A stretch of DNA of 64,000 nucleotides from an uncultured Flavobacteriaceae bacterium (GTDB lineage: Bacteria > Bacteroidota > Bacteroidia > Flavobacteriales > Flavobacteriaceae), in NCBI GenBank assembly GCA_947486785.1, contig CANKUU010000001.1, positions 186,001 to 250,000 on the forward strand, written 5' to 3'. Below are positions 1-10,853 of this stretch, in pieces (within the stretch, counting starts at the first letter, position 1; each line of letters starts with the position of its first letter). Position numbers and translations under genes: made by a program. The notes beneath the pieces were generated by a model. The model saw only the letters and a program-made list of their open reading frames with translations, ran no database searches and was not told where the DNA came from.

Positions 1-878
1 ACAAGGAAGGTAGCTCAGAATTAGTGAGTGCTTCAAATTTTAAAAACTTTATTAGAGGAATACACTTATCGGTAGAACCTTCTTCAGAAGAATTATTATT
101 CTTGATAAATCTGTTACAAGCTAAGGTTGAGGTGTATTACCAGTATGACGCTAAAGAAGATGACGAAATAGTTGAGAAACATTCGATGTACACGCTTTCT
201 CTGCTAGCTGGAAATGCGAACAACTTTATTGGAAATGCGGTGAATACGTACGTAAATGAAGATTATCCAGAAGAAATAGTTAATGCTTTAAACGATACCG
301 ATAGTAACGCATCTAGGTTATATTTAAAAGGAGGATCAGGTTCTTATGCTACGCTCTCGCTCTTTAAAAATGCAGAGGAAGAGATTCGTCAGATAAAAGC
401 AAATAACTGGATAATTAATGAAGCAAATTTAACACTCTACGTGGATCAAAACGCTACAGGATCTGTGGGAGAAGAGCCGCCTAGATTGTATTTATTTAAT
501 GCAGATACAAATGCCCCAATTTATAATATTCTAACAGAAACAAATGTTAGTGAATCGCCACTTGGTGTATTTTTAAACTACGATGGAATACTTCAAAAAA
601 CAGGAGATCGGGGTGTAAAATATAAGCTAAATATTACAGATCATATAAACAATATTGTTTTAAGAGATTCAGTAAATGCCCCTTTGGGACTTCAAGTAAC
701 TGCTGACATTAGAATCAGTGGTGCTAGCGATGCAATTCTTGATGGTGGCGAAGTTCAGGAATTGCCTGCTTCTTCAAATTTAACACCTTTGGGCACGGTA
801 TTGTACGGAAGTAATGTTCCACCAGCTGAGCAAAGTAAGAAACTAAAGTTAGAGATATTCTACACTAAAACGGACTAG
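1..878 (+). CDS. DUF4270 family protein, C-terminal part (cut by window edge)
   Basis: The frame is open to the left edge (first whole codon at 3-5), so this is the C-terminal end of a longer protein. A GTG at 24 is internal and probably not a start. The visible roughly 290 residues are rich in beta-strand-like segments. They match by eye the DUF4270 family of secreted Bacteroidetes lipoproteins of unknown function, which are often encoded just before glmS, as here. The signal peptide and lipobox would lie outside the window. The family is known mainly by conservation, so no role is assigned. The call rests partly on context, so it is moderately sure. Confidence 0.6.
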   Translation, partial: KEGSSELVSASNFKNFIRGIHLSVEPSSEELLFLINLLQAKVEVYYQYDAKEDDEIVEKHSMYTLSLLAGNANNFIGNAVNTYVNEDYPEEIVNALNDTDSNASRLYLKGGSGSYATLSLFKNAEEEIRQIKANNWIINEANLTLYVDQNATGSVGEEPPRLYLFNADTNAPIYNILTETNVSESPLGVFLNYDGILQKTGDRGVKYKLNITDHINNIVLRDSVNAPLGLQVTADIRISGASDAILDGGEVQELPASSNLTPLGTVLYGSNVPPAEQSKKLKLEIFYTKTD

Positions 879-1027
879 TTTTCAGTTTGTTAAGCGATGA
901 ATTTTAGATTCTATCTAAATTACTGCCGAAATATAAAACACTTATCAAAATTTTACGTTCTAAAACTAAAGCAGGTTAACTTCTAAAAGAACCTGGTTTT
1001 AATAATTAACACCCCAAAAAGAAATTT

Positions 1028-2875
1028 ATGTGTGGAATTGTTGGATATATTGGACATAGAGAAGCTTACCCGATTATTGTAAAGGGACTTCAAAGACTAG
1101 AGTATAGAGGATATGACAGTGCCGGAGTCGCTATTTTTGATGGTAAAAACATCAATTTAGCCAAAACCAAAGGCAAGGTTGAAGACTTAAACAAGAAAGC
1201 TTTAAGTACCATATCGCTAAAAGGTAATTTAGGATTAGGCCATACGCGTTGGGCGACCCACGGTGTGCCCAATGACGTTAATTCACATCCGCATTATTCT
1301 AATTCAAACAATCTGGTAATTATTCATAATGGAATTATCGAAAATTATGAAGCAATAAAGAAAGAATTATCCAAAAGGGGTTATGTTTTTCATTCAGATA
1401 CCGATACTGAGGTGTTGGTTAACTTGATTGAAGAAGTGCAAAAGAAAGAAGATGTAAAATTAGGAAAAGCAGTACAAATTGCATTAAATCAAGTAGTTGG
1501 AGCTTATGCGATTGCAGTTTTTGATAAAAGAAAACCAGACGAAATTGTCGTTGCAAAATTAGGAAGCCCTTTAGCCATAGGATTAGGCGATAACGAATTT
1601 TTTATTGCATCAGATGCTTCTCCTTTTATAGAGTTTACCAACAATGCGGTATATCTAGAAGATGAAGAAATGGCCATTATTAGGCTAGGTAAAGAAATTA
1701 AGCTTCGTAAAATAAAGGATGATGCTGTGGCTTACCCCAATATTCTTGAACTTCAAATGAATTTAGAAGAGATTGAAAAAGGAGGCTATGAGCATTTTAT
1801 GCTAAAAGAAATTTACGAGCAGCCAAGAGCTATTTTAGATACGTATAGAGGCAGGTTAAGAGCGAGTGAGGGTATTGTAAAAATGTCTGGTATAGATGAT
1901 AATATTGAGAAGTTTTTAAATGCAAATCGCATTATTATAGTAGCCTGTGGTACATCATGGCACGCTGGTTTGGTAGCAGAATATATTTTCGAAGATTTAG
2001 CACGCATACCAGTTGAGGTAGAATATGCCTCTGAGTTTCGTTACAGAAATCCAGTAATAAGAAAAAGTGATGTGGTTATTGCTATTTCTCAATCAGGGGA
2101 GACCGCAGATACCTTAGCGGCAATTAAGTTAGCAAAAGAAAATGGCGCTTTTGTTTTTGGAGTCTGCAATGTTGTAGGTTCTTCTATTTCAAGAGCAACT
2201 AATGCAGGTGCTTATACCCATGCCGGCCCAGAGATAGGAGTGGCATCAACAAAAGCGTTTACCACCCAGATAACTGTGTTAACTTTAATAGCCCTAAAAT
2301 TAGCAAAAGAGAAAGGGGAGTTTTCTAAATCGAAATTTCATGAATACTTGTCAGAACTTGAAACCATACCCTCAAAAGTAGAGAAGGCCTTAGAATCAGA
2401 TGCTTTAATTAAAATTATATCAGAAGTATATAAAGATTCTACTAACTGTTTGTACTTAGGAAGAGGATATAATTTTCCTGTAGCCTTAGAAGGTGCTCTT
2501 AAACTTAAAGAAATAAGTTACATTCACGCAGAAGGTTATCCGGCTGCTGAAATGAAACATGGCCCAATTGCTTTAATAGACGAACAAATGCCTGTTTTTG
2601 TAATTGCAACAAACAAAGGACATTACGAAAAGGTAGTAAGTAACATTCAAGAGATTAAATCTCGAAAGGGAAAAATAATCGCTATAGTAACTGAGGGTGA
2701 TACTCAAGTAAAGGGCTTGGCAGATCATGTTATTGAAATTCCTGAAACAATAGAAAGTTTAACGCCACTTTTAACTACAATACCGTTGCAGTTACTTTCG
2801 TACCATATTGCTGTTATGAGAGAATGTAATGTAGATCAACCAAGAAATTTAGCAAAATCTGTTACCGTCGAGTAG
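1028..2875 (+). CDS. glmS: Glutamine--fructose-6-phosphate aminotransferase (isomerizing)
   Basis: GlmS makes glucosamine-6-phosphate from fructose-6-phosphate and glutamine, the first committed step to UDP-GlcNAc for peptidoglycan. At 615 aa it has the usual length. The N-terminus is Met-Cys-Gly-Ile, so Cys2 becomes the N-terminal nucleophile of the class II glutamine amidotransferase domain (about 1-220). Two SIS sugar-isomerase domains follow (about 290-420 and 460-600), with the typical ISQSGETADT phosphosugar loop and the C-terminal tail ending LAKSVTVE. It stands alone, with a strong terminator 22 bases after the stop. The 5' leader (879-1027) shows no recognisable glmS ribozyme, as expected for Bacteroidetes. 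Confidence 0.97.
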   Translation: MCGIVGYIGHREAYPIIVKGLQRLEYRGYDSAGVAIFDGKNINLAKTKGKVEDLNKKALSTISLKGNLGLGHTRWATHGVPNDVNSHPHYSNSNNLVIIHNGIIENYEAIKKELSKRGYVFHSDTDTEVLVNLIEEVQKKEDVKLGKAVQIALNQVVGAYAIAVFDKRKPDEIVVAKLGSPLAIGLGDNEFFIASDASPFIEFTNNAVYLEDEEMAIIRLGKEIKLRKIKDDAVAYPNILELQMNLEEIEKGGYEHFMLKEIYEQPRAILDTYRGRLRASEGIVKMSGIDDNIEKFLNANRIIIVACGTSWHAGLVAEYIFEDLARIPVEVEYASEFRYRNPVIRKSDVVIAISQSGETADTLAAIKLAKENGAFVFGVCNVVGSSISRATNAGAYTHAGPEIGVASTKAFTTQITVLTLIALKLAKEKGEFSKSKFHEYLSELETIPSKVEKALESDALIKIISEVYKDSTNCLYLGRGYNFPVALEGALKLKEISYIHAEGYPAAEMKHGPIALIDEQMPVFVIATNKGHYEKVVSNIQEIKSRKGKIIAIVTEGDTQVKGLADHVIEIPETIESLTPLLTTIPLQLLSYHIAVMRECNVDQPRNLAKSVTVE

Positions 2876-2897
2876 CTATTTTAAAATATTTTTATAG

Positions 2898-2932
2898 AAA
2901 AAGGTCTTGATCATTTCGATCAAGACCTTTTT
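2898..2932 (+). terminator. Rho-independent terminator after glmS
   Basis: A perfect 10-bp GC-containing stem (2903-2912 with 2918-2927) has a 5-base loop. A-tract and T-tract arms extend the pairing to about 15 bp and leave a T run at the 3' side. It begins 22 bases after the glmS stop. Confidence 0.9.
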
Positions 2933-3079
2933 GTTTTGTGCTTTATGTTGCATAATTCTCACTAAATGGGCTCTATTTTTAGGAAAAAAAGTACTATGCG
3001 TGCATAATTTTTTTTATTTATTATTTTCAATTTAAAAAAATCGGTATATTGCCAGCAACTAATTAAACTCACATATAAC

Positions 3080-5866
3080 ATGCGAAAAGTGTTTTTTATC
3101 CCTTTGCTGCTCTTAGGATCGATTGCATTGGCTCAAACCACGATTACGGGTACAGTAGTAGATCAAAATAATGAGCCAATTCCTGGTGCAAATGTCGTTA
3201 TCGTTGGTAAAGCGATTGGTACAACAACTGATTTTGATGGTGTATTTAACTTAGAAACTTCTGAGGAACCACCGTTTAAATTAGAATTTACGGCCTTAGG
3301 CTACTCAAGTGTTACCGAAAGTGTAACCAAAAATGGTCAAACGATTGCTGCACGTTTATCAGAAACTCAAACTTTTTTAGACGAAGTAGTTATTTCTGCG
3401 TCAAGAACGCCTGAACGAATTTTTGAGTCACCTGTAACCGTAGAGCGTTTTGGATTAAAGGATATTAAAAATACCGCATCTGCTGATTTTTATGGAGGCT
3501 TAGAAAATCTTAAAGGTGTAGATGTAAATACGAATAGTTTAACCTTTAAATCAGTCAATACCAGAGGTTTTGCAAGTTTTGCAAATACGCGATTTATGCA
3601 ATTAGTAGATGGTATGGATAATTCGACCCCAGCACTTAATTTTCCGATCGGAAATTTAGTTGGTATGATCGAAACAGATGTACAAAGTGTTGAGTTGTTG
3701 CCAGGTGCATCCTCTGCGCTTTATGGTGCAAATGCTTTTAACGGTATTTTGTTTATGCGTAGTAAGAGCCCGTTTGATCATCAGGGCATTAGTGCATACA
3801 TTAAAAGAGGAATTACTTCTCAAGAATCGGCTGGCGATAATGCCTACACAGATTTTGGTATTCGAGCGGCTCATAAGTTTAGTGATAAGTTTGCTGCTAA
3901 AGTTAATTTCGGCTACCTTAAAGGTACGGATTGGGCAGCAACAAGTGAAGTGGACAAATTTACACCAGGTAATACCAGAGCAAATATAAATTATGATGGT
4001 ATAAATGTTTACGGTGATGAGGTTTCAACCGATATAAAAGGTGTCGCCCAATCTTTAGAGCGTTTAGGTATTCTGCCTACTGGTGCCAATGCACTTGTGC
4101 CTTCAGTTGAAGTTAGTAGAACAGGTTATAACGAAAGAGATTTAACCGATTATAATGCCGAAAGCATAAAGGCAGATTGGGGTTTGTACTACAGGCCTAT
4201 AACTGATAATAGCCTAGAGTTATCATATGTTGGTAAGGTAGGTACGGGCTCTACCATTTATCAAGGTACAAACCGATACAATATTGATAATTTCTTCCAA
4301 CAGCAGCATAAACTAGAAATTAGACATGATAATTTTTTCTTAAGAGGCTATGTGGTCTCAGATAAGGCAGGTGACTCATACGACATGGTATTTACAGGAA
4401 TAAATATCAATAGAGCGTGGAAACCCGACCAAACATGGTTTGGTGAATATGTGGGCGCTTATGTGCAAACAACCCTTGCTGGCGGTACTGACGCTGAGGC
4501 GCACAATGCTGGTAGAGCGACTGCAGATACGGGTCGATTTTTGCCAGGGTCACCCGAGTTTAAATCGGCATTTAATAGGAGTATTAATGATCCTGATTTA
4601 GCAACGGGCTCTAAATTTCAAGACGCTTCAAAATACTATCATGCAGATGCTAACTACAATTTTAGTCATTTAACTGATTTGGTGGATGTTCAAATTGGAG
4701 GTTCTTACAGGCAGTATAGTCTCAATTCTTTTGGTACTATTTATACCGATGCTGATGGTCCAATTGATTACTCTGAATTTGGTGTTTATACTCAGCTTCA
4801 AAAGGCTTTCGATTTAAGCGATAATGCAAATTTAAAATTAACAGGATCTGTTCGTTATGATAAATCAGAATTTTTTGATGGTTTTCTTTCTCCAAGGCTA
4901 TCGGCAGGTTTAACTATAAATCGAAATCATAACATAAGAGCTTCTGTACAAACAGGATTTAGAAACCCAACTACTCAAGATTTGTTTATTGGTTTAGATG
5001 CAGGTCGTGCAATCTTAGTGGGTTCTGCACCTTCAAATTTAGATCGTTACTCACGTACTTTTGATGTTAGTGATAACGGACAAGTTTTGGGCAATGCTGC
5101 AACCGTCACGCAAACTGGACGTGTGGCTTATGAAAATTCATATACTCTAAGTTCGGTTGAAAGGCTAGGAGAAACAGGTAACCCGGGGGTATTAGAAATT
5201 GGTAATCCGGATATTATTAAACCAGAACAGGTTTCATCTTTAGAAGTAGGATACAGAGGAAAAATAAAAAAGTTTACCATAGATTTTAGCACCTATTATA
5301 ATAAATATAAAGATTTTATTGCTCAAGAGGTTGTAATTGCACCATATTACGGTGTTGTAGGTGATGGTTCGTTATCTGTTGCTGCAATAAGTAATGGAGA
5401 TTTTCAGGCATATAGCACTTATACCAATTCAGAAGCTGATGTAAACTCTTACGGCGCGTCATTAGGTTTAACAACGAAGTTATTCGATAAGTTAGATCTT
5501 TCAGGTAGCTATACTTTTACAAAGTTAGATTTTGATAGAGCTGCTAACCCCGATGTTATGCTAAACTTTAATACCCCAGAGCATAAGTTTAAAGCGAGTT
5601 TAGGTAGTAGAGAAATTTTAAAAAATCTTGGTTTTAATATTTCATATAGATTTAGCGATGATTATTTCTGGGAAGCGACTTTCGGAAATGGTCTTGTGCC
5701 GGAATTTCATACGGTAGACGCACAAATTAATTTCAGAGTGCCTAGCATCAAATCTGAGTTCAAGCTGGGGGGAACAAACTTACTAGGTGATGAATATTTT
5801 ACCGCTTTCGGAACTGGTTTCATTGGCTCTATGTACTATTTGTCTTGGACAATCAATAACTTATAA
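3080..5866 (+). CDS. TonB-dependent receptor with carboxypeptidase-like N-terminal domain
   Basis: A 928-residue outer-membrane active transporter. It has a signal peptide (about 1-18, ending ALA-Q), a carboxypeptidase-regulatory-like domain (about 20-105: GTVVDQNNEPIPGANV, TTTDFDGVF), a plug domain (about 120-230, with ALYGANAFNGILFM) and a 22-strand-type barrel to the C-terminus. It is not followed by a SusD homologue. The next gene, 10 bases on, is an SGNH-esterase lipoprotein, and the two probably act as a unit on an ester-bearing ligand or lipid; this is inferred from adjacency only. A TATATTGC box at about 3050 resembles a -7 element. The substrate cannot be read from the sequence. Confidence 0.9.
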   Translation: MRKVFFIPLLLLGSIALAQTTITGTVVDQNNEPIPGANVVIVGKAIGTTTDFDGVFNLETSEEPPFKLEFTALGYSSVTESVTKNGQTIAARLSETQTFLDEVVISASRTPERIFESPVTVERFGLKDIKNTASADFYGGLENLKGVDVNTNSLTFKSVNTRGFASFANTRFMQLVDGMDNSTPALNFPIGNLVGMIETDVQSVELLPGASSALYGANAFNGILFMRSKSPFDHQGISAYIKRGITSQESAGDNAYTDFGIRAAHKFSDKFAAKVNFGYLKGTDWAATSEVDKFTPGNTRANINYDGINVYGDEVSTDIKGVAQSLERLGILPTGANALVPSVEVSRTGYNERDLTDYNAESIKADWGLYYRPITDNSLELSYVGKVGTGSTIYQGTNRYNIDNFFQQQHKLEIRHDNFFLRGYVVSDKAGDSYDMVFTGININRAWKPDQTWFGEYVGAYVQTTLAGGTDAEAHNAGRATADTGRFLPGSPEFKSAFNRSINDPDLATGSKFQDASKYYHADANYNFSHLTDLVDVQIGGSYRQYSLNSFGTIYTDADGPIDYSEFGVYTQLQKAFDLSDNANLKLTGSVRYDKSEFFDGFLSPRLSAGLTINRNHNIRASVQTGFRNPTTQDLFIGLDAGRAILVGSAPSNLDRYSRTFDVSDNGQVLGNAATVTQTGRVAYENSYTLSSVERLGETGNPGVLEIGNPDIIKPEQVSSLEVGYRGKIKKFTIDFSTYYNKYKDFIAQEVVIAPYYGVVGDGSLSVAAISNGDFQAYSTYTNSEADVNSYGASLGLTTKLFDKLDLSGSYTFTKLDFDRAANPDVMLNFNTPEHKFKASLGSREILKNLGFNISYRFSDDYFWEATFGNGLVPEFHTVDAQINFRVPSIKSEFKLGGTNLLGDEYFTAFGTGFIGSMYYLSWTINNL

Positions 5867-5876
5867 TAATACAAAC

Positions 5877-7469
5877 ATGAAAATCATGAAAATAAAATAT
5901 ATAGGATTAAGTGCGCTATTATTAGCTTTTAACGCATGTAATGATCCAGAGGATGTTGATTTTAATACAGAGGACGTAATGACTGAAGAAAGGCCTGCAC
6001 TTACTGCTGGTTCTGCAGATTTTTCAGAATATGTGGCTGTAGGAGCTTCTTTTACAGCTGGTTATAGCGATGGTGCCCTTTTTAAGGCTACTCAAGAGAA
6101 CTCTTTTCCAAAACTTTTGGCAAATCAATTTGAGCTTGTTGGTGGCGGAGATTTTACACAACCTCTAATGAGTGATAATACAGGTGGGTTTGCTGGTATT
6201 CCTACCAATTTGGTGGGGTATAGACTTATTTTTAATGGTAGTGGGCCACAGCGATTGGATGATTTTTTTCAGGCAAATAGTTTACCCGTACCGCCAGCAA
6301 CCACAAATCCTGCAATGAATTTGGGAAGTAATTTTAATAATGTAGGGGTGCCAGGGGCTAAAAGTTTTCATCTTACCTTTCCGGGTTACGCAGCTGCAAA
6401 TCCTTATTATGGGCGTTTTGCATCTTCAGCATCCGCAACTGTTTTAGCAGATGCTGCAGCTCAAAATGCATCATTTTTTACACTTTCTGAAATTGGTGGT
6501 AATGATGTATTGGGTTACGCTACCTCAGGCGGAATTGGAGAAGATCGTACTGGAGATTTAAATGTAATGAATTATGGTGACCAAGATATCACAGACCCGG
6601 GCGTGTTTGCTCAGGTATTTCAAAATGTTGTAACTCAATTAACTGCTGGTGGCGCAAAAGGTGTTGTAGCTAATGTGCCAAACATCACAGATTTGCCCTA
6701 TTTTACTGCTGTACCAAATGATGCATTAGAATTAGATGCAGGAACAGCTGCGAGGTTAACAGGATTTTTTCAAGCAGTCACAGGTATTTTTACACAAGTT
6801 CTCATTGCTGAAGGTGCGCCGCCTGCCAATGCTCAGGCCCTAGCATCACAATATGCAATCGTTTTTCAAGAGGGTAAAAATAGGTTTATTATTGATGTGC
6901 CAATGACTGCAACAAACCCATTAGGTTTTAGACAAATGACAGAGAACGAACTCCTACTTTTACCAATAGATCAAGAAGCATTGGCTAGTGGTTATGGCTC
7001 TGTTGTTTTAACACCAGATGTGCTGCAAGCACTAGGTGTTTTGCAAGCAGGGGGTACGCCAACACAAGAACAGGCTGGCGCAATATTGGCTGCGGTAAGT
7101 GGTATTGATGATAAAGATGCTTTAGATTCTGATGAGCTTTTAAGTATAAAGAATGCTACAGATAGGTATAATGAAGCTATAGAATCGATCGCTAGTGATG
7201 CAGGTTTAGCTTTTGTAGATTTAAAATCTGTTTTGGAAGCTGCCAAAACTTCAGGTATAACTACAGGAGACTTTACATTAAACACAAATCTAGTTACTGG
7301 TGGGCTGGTAAGTTTAGACGGTATTCATTTAACTTCTAGAGGATATGCAGTAATGGCAAATGAAATTTTAAAGGCTATAGATGCTACTTATGGCTCTAAT
7401 TTTGAAGCGTCAGGAAACTTACTCGATGTAGGAGATTATCCAACAAATTATTCACCTACGTTACAATAA
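5877..7469 (+). CDS. SGNH/GDSL-type esterase lipoprotein
   Basis: A 530-residue surface or periplasmic lipoprotein hydrolase. The ATG at 5877 is chosen because it is the first start after the receptor stop and gives a proper lipoprotein signal (hydrophobic 8-18, lipid Cys21 followed by Asn-Asp). SGNH blocks are visible. Block I has the nucleophile Ser58 in GASFTAG (GAS replaces GDS), block III is GGND in SEIGGNDVLGYA, and the C-terminal block V is DGIHLTSRGYAVMA with the Asp-x-x-His pair. The long insertion between blocks III and V is typical of the Bacteroidetes version found beside this kind of receptor. The substrate is unknown. A terminator follows. Confidence 0.82.
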   Translation: MKIMKIKYIGLSALLLAFNACNDPEDVDFNTEDVMTEERPALTAGSADFSEYVAVGASFTAGYSDGALFKATQENSFPKLLANQFELVGGGDFTQPLMSDNTGGFAGIPTNLVGYRLIFNGSGPQRLDDFFQANSLPVPPATTNPAMNLGSNFNNVGVPGAKSFHLTFPGYAAANPYYGRFASSASATVLADAAAQNASFFTLSEIGGNDVLGYATSGGIGEDRTGDLNVMNYGDQDITDPGVFAQVFQNVVTQLTAGGAKGVVANVPNITDLPYFTAVPNDALELDAGTAARLTGFFQAVTGIFTQVLIAEGAPPANAQALASQYAIVFQEGKNRFIIDVPMTATNPLGFRQMTENELLLLPIDQEALASGYGSVVLTPDVLQALGVLQAGGTPTQEQAGAILAAVSGIDDKDALDSDELLSIKNATDRYNEAIESIASDAGLAFVDLKSVLEAAKTSGITTGDFTLNTNLVTGGLVSLDGIHLTSRGYAVMANEILKAIDATYGSNFEASGNLLDVGDYPTNYSPTLQ

Positions 7470-7490
7470 GCATTTGATTATATACCATAT

Positions 7491-7521
7491 AAAAAAGTCT
7501 TCTTTGCGGAAGGCTTTTTTT
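7491..7521 (+). terminator. Rho-independent terminator after the esterase lipoprotein gene
   Basis: A 6-bp stem (7497-7502 with 7509-7514, one G-T pair) is extended by six A-T pairs and ends in a T run. It lies 21 bases downstream of the stop. Confidence 0.8.
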
Positions 7522-7568
7522 TGTTTAAAAAAGAAATAAAACAAGTTTTCAATTACAGCATTATATGC

Positions 7569-7576
7569 TATCTTTG
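7569..7576 (+). promoter_or_regulatory. Bacteroidetes-type -7 promoter box for atpD
   Basis: TATCTTTG matches the TAnnTTTG consensus of the Bacteroidetes primary sigma factor. It sits 73 bases before the atpD start and directly after a terminator. The -33 region is weak. The implied leader is about 65 nt. Confidence 0.65.
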
Positions 7577-7646
7577 CAGCCTGAAATTGAGCCATATAAA
7601 AACTCAGTTTTCAGAGATAAAGAAAATATAATACATAAACACATAA

Positions 7647-9158
<1,512 letters not shown>

Positions 9159-9168
9159 TATTATAAAC

Positions 9169-9447
9169 ATGTATTTAGAAATTGTATCACCAGAAGCCAC
9201 ATTATTTACAGGAGAAGTTACTTCGGTAACCGTACCTGGAATTAATGGCGAATTTCAGATGTTGAATAACCACGCACCTATTGTTTCATTACTTCAAGAA
9301 GGTAATGTTCAAATCGAGGGTGACCTTACTATTGATGAAGCTTACGAAAATAAATTTTCTAAGAATGCTGATGGTAAAACCATTTTGCCAATAAGTAGCG
9401 GTACTATTGAAATGAAGGATAACAAGGTGATAGTTTTAGCAGATTAA
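9169..9447 (+). CDS. atpC: F1F0 ATP synthase subunit epsilon (short form)
   Basis: A 92-residue epsilon subunit that transmits rotation between the gamma stalk and the c-ring. The N-terminal beta-sandwich is complete (LEIVSPEATLFTGEV, PGINGEFQMLNNHAPIVS). The C-terminal two-helix domain of the roughly 135-residue E. coli protein is missing. The short form is common in Bacteroidetes, so this is not a truncation. Epsilon-mediated inhibition of ATP hydrolysis, which needs that domain, should therefore be absent. Co-transcribed with atpD and closed by a strong terminator. Confidence 0.93.
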   Translation: MYLEIVSPEATLFTGEVTSVTVPGINGEFQMLNNHAPIVSLLQEGNVQIEGDLTIDEAYENKFSKNADGKTILPISSGTIEMKDNKVIVLAD

Positions 9448-9470
9448 ATAATTATAATTACCATAATTTT

Positions 9471-9498
9471 AAAAACCCAGCGATAGCTGGGTTTTTTA
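9471..9498 (+). terminator. Rho-independent terminator after atpC
   Basis: A perfect 11-bp stem (9471-9481 with 9486-9496) with loop GATA, an A-tract on the 5' arm and a T run at the 3' end. Confidence 0.93.
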
Positions 9499-9521
9499 TT
9501 TTTAAAATAACAATCAACCGA

Positions 9522-10263
9522 GTTAGCCACCTTCACAAATAGTTCATTTTATGGATTTTCAGATATATAGTTCTTTTTTTAGATAATTATAGGCGAAAAT
9601 AGGAGTCTATAGCGCTAAAAACTGGAGTTATCTAGTATATGTATGTCTGAGATACGAAGATTCTAAAATATACAACACAGAATTTTTGTCATCTTACAAA
9701 CAGAAGATTTCAACCTTTTTTTCAATCGTTTTTTAACAAGTGATTTGGGTAAAATGTATGAGGTCGTACGATGATATGATTTGGTGAACGCCTTTGATCT
9801 GGTCGAACAACTCAACGGCAATACCGATAATCGGTTCTTTTGGGAGATCCATCTGGCTAATGGGCGTTTTAAAATCAGACAAGATGGTCGGCGAGGTTCG
9901 GCGTAAACTTTCCAAAAACCTTGATATCGATAACTTACAGCAAGACTTATTCTATTCTTGGTAATAGGGGTTAAGCATAGTAAAATGCTTGGGCCAAATA
10001 TTTATAGCGTAAACTCAGATAGGCTACCAACGAAAAGCTTTGTGTATTTGATTTCTCACCAACGATAGGCCATTTTCTAAGTCTTGGTTATAAAAACAGC
10101 CATAGGGCATAACCCGCCAAAAACCTTACCCAAAGTAAGTTTCAAATCTAAAGCATCGAAAAATAGGTTTTGCATACACCTACAATATCCCCCAAAACTA
10201 AATCTGGAGGCATTTTTAATCCATCCTATTTCTAAAAATCATGTTACAGCTAAAAATGCCTAA
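9522..10263 (+). mobile_element. Decayed insertion sequence, about 740 bp, with 8-bp flanking duplications
   Basis: The ends read inward TTAGCCACCTTC (from 9523) and TTAGGCATTTTT (from 10263 on the minus strand), an imperfect inverted repeat. TCAACCGA occurs immediately outside both ends (9514-9521 and 10264-10271), as expected of a target-site duplication. Inside is a broken transposase reading frame (9700-9964, plus strand). Both terminal portions, about 9523-9625 and 10106-10263, match in inverse order a 258-bp repeat at 44881-45138, which lacks the middle. One base beside the left duplication makes the exact boundary uncertain (9522 or 9523). The family is unclear. A DDE transposase with an N-terminal DUF772-type domain is suggested by the relic. 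Confidence 0.7.
9700..9964 (+). pseudogene. Transposase relic (N-terminal part, frameshifted and deleted)
   Basis: Reading through stops and frame changes gives FLTSDLGKMYEVV, then NAFDLVEQLNGNTDNRFFWE, then EVRRKLSKNLDIDNLQQDLF. The middle and last pieces resemble, from memory, the start of DUF772-containing Bacteroidetes transposases (pattern LIEQLNGN...FF...L, then IR.ELS..LDID.LQ..L). There is an in-frame stop after the VVR, an apparent internal deletion between the first and second pieces, and a frameshift near 9873. The catalytic domain is gone, so it cannot be active. It lies inside the relic element between its two conserved ends. Confidence 0.6.
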
Positions 10264-10316
10264 TCAACCGAATTAAAAAATAATAGTAGGGAGATCCATC
10301 CGTTTATAGTACTTGG

Positions 10317-10853
10317 CTATTTCCATGACCAACAAATCAATTCCCAAGAGGTATCACCTTTTTTTTTAGTGTCTAGTATTTTAAAACCTACGCTTAAGTG
10401 CGCCTGCAGCGAACGTTGATTCTTGCTTGCTACTTCGGTTACTAGGCAGTCATATTCATTTTTAAATTCAGCTTTATAATAGCTGTAAATGGCTCTAAAA
10501 ATGCCATGGCCACGGTACGCCTTGTCAATACATATTTGTCCCATTGCTAGGTAGCGCTTTTGACCTAAAATGCGTGATGCGGTTTTAAACATACTGTTTA
10601 ATAACGAAATTTCATCTTTAAAAGTTTCAAGCATTACTAGGGCATAGCCTACAAGTTTATCGCCATCTTTTGCGATAATATGTGGACAGGCATCATTCAT
10701 TCGTTTCAATAGTTCATAAGAATGTGATACAGTTACAAAACCTTCCTGCAGTTGGTTTTTTTCAGAAACTACAGTAACTGAATTCTTTCGCTGAAGTGCT
10801 ATAATTTGTAGTAAGTCTTCTTTTTTAGAAGCCCTGTGGTAAGTAATATTCAT
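10317..10853 (-). CDS. GNAT family N-acetyltransferase
   Basis: A 178-residue GNAT-fold protein. The acetyl-CoA-binding motif A is visible as MGQICIDKAYRGHGIFRAIY (about 104-123, Arg-Gly-x-Gly loop). The later NQRSLQAHLSVGFKIL segment is the typical motif B helix followed by a GF turn. Its ATG directly abuts the TAA of the upstream M61 peptidase gene, so the two are probably translated from one message. The acceptor substrate cannot be predicted. Confidence 0.85.
   Translation of the reverse strand: MNITYHRASKKEDLLQIIALQRKNSVTVVSEKNQLQEGFVTVSHSYELLKRMNDACPHIIAKDGDKLVGYALVMLETFKDEISLLNSMFKTASRILGQKRYLAMGQICIDKAYRGHGIFRAIYSYYKAEFKNEYDCLVTEVASKNQRSLQAHLSVGFKILDTKKKGDTSWELICWSWK

Noticed and set aside
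879-1027. Possible glmS ribozyme or riboswitch in the leader of glmS
   Set aside because: No conserved core or cleavage-site context seen; the class is not expected in Bacteroidetes.
9733-9915. 60-codon frame on the minus strand inside the relic element
   Set aside because: Antisense shadow of the transposase remnant, which reads on the plus strand.
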